Made by a program: the position numbers and the translations under genes. Source: Candidatus Zixiibacteriota bacterium (GTDB lineage: Bacteria > Zixibacteria > MSB-5A5 > GN15 > FEB-12). Taken from it: a DNA stretch of 37,316 bases. The stretch spans positions 2,227,470 to 2,264,785 of the forward strand of contig CP070824.1 of NCBI GenBank assembly GCA_020344395.1, read 5' to 3'. The notes beneath the pieces are model-generated. The model ran no database searches. It saw only the letters and a program-made list of their open reading frames with translations, and was not told the DNA's origin. Shown here piece by piece: positions 24,282-31,241 of this stretch (position 1 is the first letter of the stretch; every line of letters begins with the position of its first letter).

Positions 24282-25883
24282 CTAGGCATAAAGATTGACC
24301 CCGTACCGGCTGATCTCTCCTACCGAAGAAGGAGTTGCCATCGACATCAATTGTTCCGTCTCATTTGCAGAATCTCTGGTAATTGCGGCACCCCGGCTGC
24401 GCAATCTACTGGAAAAGTGCGGTCGTCTTTCATAGAACGGAAGGCGCTCCTCCCCACCGCCTACTGTCACTTCCAAGTGATCGACCTTGATACCGGCCCG
24501 CGAAAGCTGATCATTCAATTGATGGAGAGAACTTTCAACGGCTGCCTTGGCCTGCACTGAATCGACAACGACCCGTGCCACCAGAGCATCTCCTCGCATA
24601 CACAGATTTAGTCGCGCCGGTCCGAGATGTTCCGGCTCTACCTTGATCATGATCGTCTGGTTGTGGGGCCTGAAGGACTGCTGAAAGCGATCCGGCAAGA
24701 TAAACCTGATCGATTCGGACTGATGGAGGCGATCCGTCGGGTTTGTCGACTTGTCGCTACTGTCGGCTGACAGATCAGTCGAAGCACGATTCGGGGTCAC
24801 CGGTCTGGTCTGATCGGTTCTGGCTTGATCGGCCAGTGTCAATTCCTGGATCATCTGCCTGTCCTTAACCTCAACGGCGGCCTTTCGAAGGGTTGCGCTG
24901 TCTCTGGGCTTGGCGGACTGTTCATCATGCAGGTCCGCCTCAGGATCGTCAGGATCAGACGTCTGGAACAGGGGCTCTTGGGCCTGGCCCGATGGCTCCG
25001 GTTGACGATCACCCACAGGGCGCTTTTCAACTGTCCTGGGATCGAGTTCGGTAAGGGAAAGGCTTGCCCTGACGTAAGATTCATGGCCCGCATTCTCAAC
25101 AAACAGCCTTACTTCAACTTTGTCATCACTCGCTTCCGCCGGATGGTGAGCGGTTGTGGGCAGGATCTCTATCGCCTTGACGTTTACTTTCGCCGCAACG
25201 TCGGCAAGCAGCTGCATCGACACCGCCGGTGTTTTCAGGGCAACCCGACTCGGACCGGCCGATCCCTTCATGCCGGACAACTTGCCCGAATCAGGTAACG
25301 ACGAATCCCCGGGATCCGCCAGCAGTTCTTTAGCAATTGAAAGTCTTATAGGTTGCGGATCTGATTTATCAGTCTCGATAACATCGAGTTCAATCTTATT
25401 ATCATACGATAGTGATTTAACAACCTCATACTTCCCGGGCCCGAGTTCCACCGGTAGCAGGGTGGTCAGATCATGAATCTCACGAATCGGCAGAGCGCGA
25501 AAATCCAGTTGCCGGACCCCATGCTCAGCTTGTTTGTCCGAAGTTAACGACGTTTTGTCCGCTATGACATTCACGTCAGAAGGGTTTGATAGTCGCTCGT
25601 CCGCCACGCCGGGGGTCAGTGCGTTCATCAGGGACCTGGAAACGAACTGCGGCTGGCAAGTCGACTCCGGCGGCAGTTCTGCATTCAGCAGCATGTCAAA
25701 CGACGGCTGTTCCTCCCCGACCAGCGTCATCCTGCCCTGCGCCGGCTGCAGAAGTAATCCCAGGACATCGGCAAACCGCTGACCTTCAACGACCCCGTTC
25801 ATAGCCGGGACTTCGCCGAGCCCGGGTTGGTCAGCAATGCCCGGAAACATGTCCAGAAGATTTTCTGATGGCGCTAACATCAA
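24282..25883 (-). CDS. fliK: Flagellar hook-length control protein FliK
   Basis: This 533-residue protein has a poorly conserved, disordered Asp/Ser/Pro-rich N-terminal ruler region (1-385) and a C-terminal hook-length control domain (about 395-480) with V-E-P-E-H-L-G-P-A-R-L-N-L and L-H-Q-L-N-D-Q-L-S-R-A-G-I-K-V. FliK measures the hook and triggers the FlhB specificity switch. The start overlaps the motE-like gene by 4 bp (ATGA type), and flgD follows at 12 nt. Only the C-terminal domain supports the name; order and length agree. Confidence 0.92.
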   Translation of the reverse strand: MMLAPSENLLDMFPGIADQPGLGEVPAMNGVVEGQRFADVLGLLLQPAQGRMTLVGEEQPSFDMLLNAELPPESTCQPQFVSRSLMNALTPGVADERLSNPSDVNVIADKTSLTSDKQAEHGVRQLDFRALPIREIHDLTTLLPVELGPGKYEVVKSLSYDNKIELDVIETDKSDPQPIRLSIAKELLADPGDSSLPDSGKLSGMKGSAGPSRVALKTPAVSMQLLADVAAKVNVKAIEILPTTAHHPAEASDDKVEVRLFVENAGHESYVRASLSLTELDPRTVEKRPVGDRQPEPSGQAQEPLFQTSDPDDPEADLHDEQSAKPRDSATLRKAAVEVKDRQMIQELTLADQARTDQTRPVTPNRASTDLSADSSDKSTNPTDRLHQSESIRFILPDRFQQSFRPHNQTIMIKVEPEHLGPARLNLCMRGDALVARVVVDSVQAKAAVESSLHQLNDQLSRAGIKVDHLEVTVGGGEERLPFYERRPHFSSRLRSRGAAITRDSANETEQLMSMATPSSVGEISRYGVNLYA

Positions 25884-26638
25884 TTCTCCGCAATTGTTAT
25901 CATCTGTTTGGAAAGACGGGCCGCCCGCTTAGCCGACATCAAGGCCAGCACCTGCGAGGCCTGTTTCTGCTTCATGCGCGGCAGGATAGACACCACGGTG
26001 TCATCATCAAGATTAGCCATAAGCTTGGCTACCGAGCGTGCCTCCATGCCGTCATAAAGCTTGGCCAGATTGGCTGTTCGGGTCGATTCCGCCTGCTCCA
26101 GTTTCAACACCTTCTGGGAAACTTTCTTGTCAAGATTGCGCAGTTCCTTCTCGCGAGACTTGAGGTCCTTCTCCCACTCCGCCAGCCTGGTTTTCTCGGA
26201 TTCTATCCAGTTGACCTCTTTTATGGAATCTTCCGGCGACATTCCACCCGTTTCCCCGGTTGCCAGTTCGCTGTCGACCGGCTGGTAGTCGAGGAATTCC
26301 AGGTTCTTCATGATATTTTCAAGAACCGACTGATCCGTTTCCAACGTGGCCAGGATGGAGTCCTCTTCGCTCTGCGGGCTTTTTGTCTGGGCCGGCTGCT
26401 GTGCTGTTGATCCAGCCTCACCGGTGACCGCCGGTTTCTCTGGTCCCGTGGCTTCGCTTTGTGATGAACCACCGGTGCCGACCAGAAGTAGGGTACCAAC
26501 CACAACTACTACGGTCAGGAACAGTCCGGCCGCACCGAACACGATGTATCTAAGAAACGGGATCTTTGCAGAACTTTTGGATGTGGCTTGCGCCTTTGTT
26601 AAATCCTGATTATCTGCCTGTGTTGTTTCGTCTGCCAT
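25880..26638 (-). CDS. MotE-like protein (MgtE-N-like C-terminus), first flagellar gene
   Basis: This 252-residue membrane protein has a cytoplasmic N-terminus, a transmembrane helix (about residues 29-53) and a periplasmic part. The periplasmic part has a Gln/Glu/Pro-rich linker, a coiled coil (about 140-195; W-E-K-D-L-K-S-R-E-K-E-L) and an MgtE-N-like helical domain (about 198-252; L-Y-D-G-M-E-A-R-S-V-A-K-L-M, then V-V-S-I-L-P-R-M-K-Q-K-Q-A-S-Q-V-L). This matches MotE/YlxF-type proteins, which act as chaperones or stator-associated factors, and sits where fliJ or motE usually precede fliK. It is the first gene after a sigma-54-type promoter. fliJ is not adjacent. Confidence 0.85.
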   Translation of the reverse strand: MADETTQADNQDLTKAQATSKSSAKIPFLRYIVFGAAGLFLTVVVVVGTLLLVGTGGSSQSEATGPEKPAVTGEAGSTAQQPAQTKSPQSEEDSILATLETDQSVLENIMKNLEFLDYQPVDSELATGETGGMSPEDSIKEVNWIESEKTRLAEWEKDLKSREKELRNLDKKVSQKVLKLEQAESTRTANLAKLYDGMEARSVAKLMANLDDDTVVSILPRMKQKQASQVLALMSAKRAARLSKQMITIAEN

Positions 26639-26678
26639 ATCTAATCCAGTAAAACGCTATTTCTCCACGCCTGTGATT

Positions 26679-26694
26679 TGCAACCCCCATGCCA
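26679..26694 (-). promoter_or_regulatory. Sigma-54-type promoter of the flagellar operon
   Basis: The minus strand reads TGGCAT-GGGGG-TTGCA, matching the sigma-54 consensus TGGCACG-N4-TTGCW at all but one position, with the essential GG and GC at the correct -24/-12 spacing. The expected start site is near 26668, about 30 nt before the motE-like ATG (26638). The gap holds no other promoter of similar quality. A bacterial enhancer-binding protein encoded elsewhere would be needed; I see no clear upstream activator site. Confidence 0.72.
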
Positions 26695-26887
26695 ACCGTT
26701 CGTGTGGCCCGTTAAGCCATTATTGGATCGTGGGTTATGCTGGGCATGACGGCACTGCGGAGACCTCAGCCTCACTTCGTCTGAGAAATAGTTTCCGGCA
26801 CCAGAGGAAAGAATTGAGCGCCCGTGAGCGTCGCGCTGCCACCTCGACGATATGTTTGACGAAGGTCCAGCCCGCATGCATATGGAG

Positions 26888-26906
26888 GTTGAGTGGACCG
26901 CTCAAC
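26888..26906 (-). terminator. Palindrome just after mtaB
   Basis: On the minus strand GTTGAG-C-GG-T-CC-A-CTCAAC begins 5 nt after the mtaB stop codon. The 6-bp outer stem is perfect, with one mismatch before an inner GG/CC pair. No T-run follows, so it is a weak terminator candidate, or a 3'-end hairpin separating mtaB from the flagellar operon. Confidence 0.35.
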
Positions 26907-26911
26907 TATGC

Positions 26912-28213
26912 CTAAGAAACCACGCCCTCGACATACTTTTCGCAAGCCGACTTGATCGCAACCTTAATAACCTGTCTGCCCCCGGGGAAATCGCGCGGCA
27001 ACTTTACCTTGATATAATTGTCCGCCACCCCCCAGTAAAAGCCGCCATCTGTCTGATGTCCCTCGGCTATGACATCAAGAGTCCTGCCCACCTGCCGTCC
27101 GTTGGCCTGCGCCCGCAGTTCCTTCGAGAGTTCAGTGAGGATTGCGTTCCGCGCTTTGATCACATCCGGGCCGACCTTCTCGGGAAGGGCGGCCGCATGT
27201 GTCCCCGGTCGGTCCGAATAGCTGAATACATGCAGGTAATCAATCAGCCCGGATTCACATATCTCTCTCGTTTCCGCAAAATCCTCAAACGTCTCTCCCG
27301 GAAAGCCAACAATCACATCAGCCCCAATGATAGCTTCCGGTACAGCATCCTTTACTGATTCCAGCCTCCTGAGATACCGCATCTGGTCGTAAGGCCGCCG
27401 CATGATGCGGAGAATGCGCGGTGACCCGGACTGCATCGGGATATGAAAGTGCCGGCAAAGCCGTCCTCTGAACTGCCTATAAACCTCAAGCAACTCATCT
27501 GTTACGGTCTGCGGCTCAATCGATGATATACGCAGCTTGGCAAGGTTCGTTTGATCAAGGATTATCCTGCACAGCCCGGCCAGATTCCCGATCCTGGGTT
27601 CCGACTCGCGCCACCGATAGTGACCGATATTTACCCCGGTCAGCACAACTTCGTTGAAGCCCTGCTCGAGAAGAGTCTTAACCTCTTCGATTATCTCCCC
27701 AGGCGAACGGTTCACCAGCCGTCCTCTCACCGCCGGCAGGACACAGAACGAGCAGCGCTGATTGCATCCATCGGAGATCTTCAACCAGGCGCGGTTGTGA
27801 TCGTGGAAATCGGCTGGCCCTTCAGGCCTGTCGTCGGCGTCCGTATTCGTGAAAAGATCTGGCAGACGGTCGGGAAGGATCTTCCCGATCTCGGACTTCT
27901 GCGCGTTAGGTATGACAACGTCCACCCCCTCCCAATCCGTCATCAAATCCGGCGCTGCATCCACATAACAGCCGGCTACGACTATCGACGCCTCTGGATT
28001 CTCACGGATCGCTCGACTGATAATATTGCGGCTGCTGGAATCGGCTCGGTGCGTCACTGTACACGTATTAATGATATATAGATCGGCGGGCTCGCCATCT
28101 TCGGCCCGAGTAAAGCCAAAGGGATAAAGCTCGGCGGCCATCTTCTCGGTCTCATACTGATTGAGCCGACAGCCAATCGTGTGCACCGACAGCTTCTTTC
28201 TATCCTTTTCCAT
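26912..28213 (-). CDS. mtaB: MtaB-type tRNA t6A37 methylthiotransferase
   Basis: This 433-residue radical-SAM enzyme has three domains. The N-terminal UPF0004 domain has three cluster cysteines (C15 in G-C-R-L-N-Q, C51 in N-T-C-T-V, C82 in A-G-C-Y). The radical SAM domain has C150-x3-C154-x2-C157 (D-G-C-N-Q-R-C-S-F-C), and a C-terminal TRAM-like region is present. The G-C-R-L-N-Q start and overall length place it with MtaB, which converts t6A37 to ms2t6A37 in tRNA, more than with MiaB or RimO. I chose ATG at 28213; a GTG sits one codon upstream. It stands alone, 61 bp after the secreted-protein gene. Confidence 0.93.
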   Translation of the reverse strand: MEKDRKKLSVHTIGCRLNQYETEKMAAELYPFGFTRAEDGEPADLYIINTCTVTHRADSSSRNIISRAIRENPEASIVVAGCYVDAAPDLMTDWEGVDVVIPNAQKSEIGKILPDRLPDLFTNTDADDRPEGPADFHDHNRAWLKISDGCNQRCSFCVLPAVRGRLVNRSPGEIIEEVKTLLEQGFNEVVLTGVNIGHYRWRESEPRIGNLAGLCRIILDQTNLAKLRISSIEPQTVTDELLEVYRQFRGRLCRHFHIPMQSGSPRILRIMRRPYDQMRYLRRLESVKDAVPEAIIGADVIVGFPGETFEDFAETREICESGLIDYLHVFSYSDRPGTHAAALPEKVGPDVIKARNAILTELSKELRAQANGRQVGRTLDVIAEGHQTDGGFYWGVADNYIKVKLPRDFPGGRQVIKVAIKSACEKYVEGVVS

Positions 28214-28277
28214 CACTCAACAATATAGTGAAACTACCCGCTGGAGCATCTTTTTATTTGGAGCACACAAGCGCTGG

Positions 28278-30953
28278 CTACGGACACGGCGCGAGCGGAA
28301 CATACGATATGAAAAGGTAGTCGATCAACATCGTCAGATCGCCAATATCCTGCCCGGCCTCACCATTCAAGTTTGCTTCATCAGGACAGCAGAAACAGGG
28401 ACTCTCCGGATCGATGAACAGGTAGCTGATGAAACACGTAAGGTCCCCTATATCAACACTTTCTTCGGCATCACAGTTGACATTTCCGGTCACACCGACA
28501 CAACAACTCTCGCATTCATCACCGATTCCGTCATCATCACTGTCAGCCTGGTCGGGGTTATACACATCCGGGCAGTTATCACAGACGTTACCGACGCTAT
28601 CGAGGTCGTCATCCGCCTGCTCGGGGTTTAAAGTATCGCTACAGTTGTCGAATAGCCCCATCGGACAGGATGTATTTTCCTGGTCGGAATCTCCCCAACC
28701 GTCGCCGTCAGAATCAGTGCATGGATCACAGACATCGCCGACCCCGTCACCATCCGCATCCGCCTGATCCGGATTGAAGATACCATCGCAATTATCGCGC
28801 AGGCCGCCTGTCGGGCAGAACCAGTTGCTGAATGCCGTATCTCCCCACCCGTCACCGTCCGTGTCGGTGCACGGATCGCAGATATCCCCAATTCCGTCAG
28901 CATCCGTATCAGTCGTATCATCGCTGGCCACTCCGGGGCAGTTGTCTTCCGGACATGTGTTTGCCGGATAACCCGGATCACCGTAGCCGTCGCTATCGCT
29001 ATCAGTACAAACGTCACAACTGTCGCCGATACCATCCTCGTCTTCATCTGTCTGGCTCGGATTCACGACGCCGTAGCAGTTGTCGCACGAATCACCGACA
29101 CCATCCGAATCTGCATCGGGTTGGCCCGGATCGAACACCAGGTCGCACACATCGATATCACCGCAGATACCGTCATCGTCGATATCATTATCCTGATCAT
29201 ATGGACACTCGTCGCAGATATCGCCGTGACCATCGCCGTCGGCATCAGTTTGATCAGGATTCGGCACCATGGGGCAATTGTCAAGCAGATCACAGATCAG
29301 ATCGCTGTCGGCATCGGTGCAATCCCAGCAGTTAACACCTCTCGCTCCAATGAGTGTGCCGCACTGATTGAATATAGAGCCCGGAGCACACGGCGAGCCG
29401 GCATCGATGGTGAGATCATGTACCGCTGTATCGCAGAAGAACGGAGTGAGAGACATATTGCCGTCCGTCCAGAGTTGATCGGCGTAACTGCCAATCCAGT
29501 CTCCCCCCGCGTTTCCGTAGATATCACAGCACTCAAGGACAACAACAGTGTGCGCACCTCTCGTGCTTATTGTCGCAATAGCGCCGCCGGATTGACCGTA
29601 GGAGAGAATGCAACCTTTGAGTTCCGCATGCACGCCCTGTACACAGAGAGCACTGCCGCCATAATCAGCTGAGTTATCATAAAAAGTGCAGTTGACCAAC
29701 TGCATATAACCCCAAGAGACAGCACAGACAGCACCGCCGTACTTACTCACGTTACGCACGAAGAGACAACGGGATATTCTGGGGCCGGAGTCAGCACCAG
29801 TCAAAAGCACATCCGCAGGGCCTGAATCATAGCCGGGGAATGAAGGTCGGCCTATGTTGATCGCTCCACCCGGATACTCCGCCCCGTTGTCGACAAACAC
29901 ACAATTCTCGATGGTTGGCGAAGCACTATCAGTTAATATAGCCCCTCCCTCCCAATGGTAGCCATTTTTGATTGTGAAGCCGCTCACGAGCGACGTTGAG
30001 TCCTCGCCTGATACAAACCGAAACGCGCGGTGAAGATCGGTGGAATCTGCCTCACAGTCGATGATTGTCTGCTCGGGACCATTTTCCGACAGGAGAACCA
30101 GGTCCTTTCCGCCGAAATCGAGGTCACGGTTTCCTGGACCCGCATAAGTGCCTGGTCCGATAAGTACGGTGTCGCCGTGACCGAGTGCCGCTGAGTCGAT
30201 TCCCTCCTGTATGGTCTGAAAGTCGCCCGGCACATGTATGGTAACGGGTGGAATTGCGGTACAGCATATGGTCGCCTCAACCAGAAGAGCATCGTCCTCT
30301 CCATACAGGTCGAATAGGGTGCTCCATTCGCTGTCATGAAACGCGCTGGAACGATACTCCCCGGCATGCGGTCCCGTTGCTGAATCAGATATGCACACGA
30401 GCCGGTCGCCGGGCCCTCCAATCATAGTCCAGCCTATATGGAAGTCCTCACCGTCAACGAACGCACGCCCAAAAGCCGAGAAGTCTGCCTCAACCCAATC
30501 AGCAGACGACGGCAACACCTCGTACGGTATATCAACTGAGTCCAGAACCTGACCCGGCAGACCAGTTCCATCATCGGCCCAGACGTATACTCGCATGTCA
30601 GGCGTACCGAGCTTGGAATAGCCGAGCACGAGTATTCGAACAACTTCAAGGCTGCAGACATACCCTGGTTCAGCCGTGAATCGAGTGGCGAAATGGCTGT
30701 TAAGGCTGGATGAGGTTATCTGCCAACCCCAAAACGCAGTCGCAGAATCATCATAGTAGTACTCTATCCAGCAAGTGTCGGCGAAGCTTGCCGGGGAAAC
30801 GCTACCTGTAACGGATGGAAGCGGGGCGTTAACACTTCGGGCGAGGTCCCGGTCAGGCAGTTCGGTAGCGTCTGCTTGCGCGGTCAGACAACATACCACC
30901 GCGATCGTCACGCCTGCGATCACACGGATCAAGCACCTGAGACTCAGGTTCAT
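28278..30953 (-). CDS. Large secreted beta-helix / thrombospondin-3 / dockerin-like protein
   Basis: This 891-residue secreted protein has a signal peptide (about residues 1-28, ending T-A-Q-A-D-A). Residues 58-232 form a beta-sandwich-like adhesion domain. Residues 238-545 show a parallel beta-helix pattern (G-D-F-Q-T-I-Q-E-G-I-D start; I-x-N-C-V-F-V-D-N and L-V-N-C-T-F-Y-D-N rungs). Residues 545-815 are thrombospondin type-3 calcium-binding repeats (D-x-D-x-D-G-x-G-D-x-C-D-x-C). Residues 818-891 hold two dockerin-like segments (D-I-G-D-L-T-x-x-I). GGGAGGG lies 5 nt before the ATG; promoter and hairpin leader precede it. The right-handed helix suggests polysaccharide binding or cleavage, but no catalytic residues are evident. 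The role is unknown; surface display is likely. Confidence 0.88.
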   Translation of the reverse strand: MNLSLRCLIRVIAGVTIAVVCCLTAQADATELPDRDLARSVNAPLPSVTGSVSPASFADTCWIEYYYDDSATAFWGWQITSSSLNSHFATRFTAEPGYVCSLEVVRILVLGYSKLGTPDMRVYVWADDGTGLPGQVLDSVDIPYEVLPSSADWVEADFSAFGRAFVDGEDFHIGWTMIGGPGDRLVCISDSATGPHAGEYRSSAFHDSEWSTLFDLYGEDDALLVEATICCTAIPPVTIHVPGDFQTIQEGIDSAALGHGDTVLIGPGTYAGPGNRDLDFGGKDLVLLSENGPEQTIIDCEADSTDLHRAFRFVSGEDSTSLVSGFTIKNGYHWEGGAILTDSASPTIENCVFVDNGAEYPGGAINIGRPSFPGYDSGPADVLLTGADSGPRISRCLFVRNVSKYGGAVCAVSWGYMQLVNCTFYDNSADYGGSALCVQGVHAELKGCILSYGQSGGAIATISTRGAHTVVVLECCDIYGNAGGDWIGSYADQLWTDGNMSLTPFFCDTAVHDLTIDAGSPCAPGSIFNQCGTLIGARGVNCWDCTDADSDLICDLLDNCPMVPNPDQTDADGDGHGDICDECPYDQDNDIDDDGICGDIDVCDLVFDPGQPDADSDGVGDSCDNCYGVVNPSQTDEDEDGIGDSCDVCTDSDSDGYGDPGYPANTCPEDNCPGVASDDTTDTDADGIGDICDPCTDTDGDGWGDTAFSNWFCPTGGLRDNCDGIFNPDQADADGDGVGDVCDPCTDSDGDGWGDSDQENTSCPMGLFDNCSDTLNPEQADDDLDSVGNVCDNCPDVYNPDQADSDDDGIGDECESCCVGVTGNVNCDAEESVDIGDLTCFISYLFIDPESPCFCCPDEANLNGEAGQDIGDLTMLIDYLFISYVPLAPCP
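28509..29321 (-). repeat. Thrombospondin type-3 repeat-coding region
   Basis: About nine imperfect 27-40-codon units encode Asp/Cys-rich calcium-binding repeats, each with a D-x-D-x-D-G pattern followed by G-D-x-C-D. The DNA repeats are diverged, so they are unlikely to slip often, but unit gain or loss between strains is plausible. Long open frames on the opposite strand here arise from the repeated codon pattern and are not genes. Confidence 0.85.
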
Positions 30954-30980
30954 ACGTCCCTCCCGCTATGAGTGACACAA

Positions 30981-31008
30981 ACAGGGAGCCCTGCCCGGGC
31001 TCACCTGT
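30981..31008 (-). promoter_or_regulatory. 5'-leader hairpin of the large secreted protein gene
   Basis: Minus strand: ACAGG-T-GAGCCC, loop GGGCA, GGGCTC-CCTGT, an 11-bp stem with one bulged T, at the very 5' end of the predicted transcript. It is followed by TTGTGT in place of a clean T-run. It could stabilise the message, act as an attenuator, or bind a regulator. Confidence 0.5.
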
Positions 31009-31017
31009 GCTCAGTAC

Positions 31018-31045
31018 ATTATGATCGATTTTCACAGTTTGTCAA
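31018..31045 (-). promoter_or_regulatory. Sigma-70-type promoter of the large secreted protein gene
   Basis: Minus strand: TTGACA (31040-31045, perfect -35), 16-nt spacer, CATAAT (31018-31023, 5/6 -10). The predicted start near 31011 leaves a leader of about 57 nt before the ATG at 30953. Confidence 0.65.
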
Positions 31046-31182
31046 GGATTCAGTGGGGCACCACAGAGCCGGGCTCAGGATCGATTGGTGACTCAATGGA
31101 GGGCGGTCTTGCGCCATGCCATAACAAAGATGAGCACATTTGGCGGTCGTCTTGATTCCCCCACAGAGTCCCGATTAGAGAC

Positions 31183-31216
31183 AAAGAAAAACAGCGACCC
31201 GACCGGGCCGCTGTTT
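31183..31216 (-). terminator. Intrinsic terminator of rpsA
   Basis: Minus strand: AAACAGCG-G-CCCG-GT-CGGG-T-CGCTGTTT, a 12-bp stem with one G/T pair position and a 2-nt loop, followed by TTTTC-TTTG. It starts 26 nt after the rpsA TAG stop. This is the clearest rho-independent terminator in the window. Confidence 0.88.
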
Positions 31217-31241
31217 CTGATTCAGTCCGTAAACCTTCGGA

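Noticed and set aside
26641-26877. 78-codon minus-strand frame between mtaB and the motE-like gene
   Set aside because: It overlaps the sigma-54 promoter and has the Arg/Ser/His/Gly-rich composition of chance frames, without a domain.
28509-29335. Possible CRISPR-like or tandem-repeat DNA array
   Set aside because: The periodicity comes from thrombospondin type-3 codons in a continuous reading frame; units vary in length and sequence and there are no identical repeats with unique spacers.
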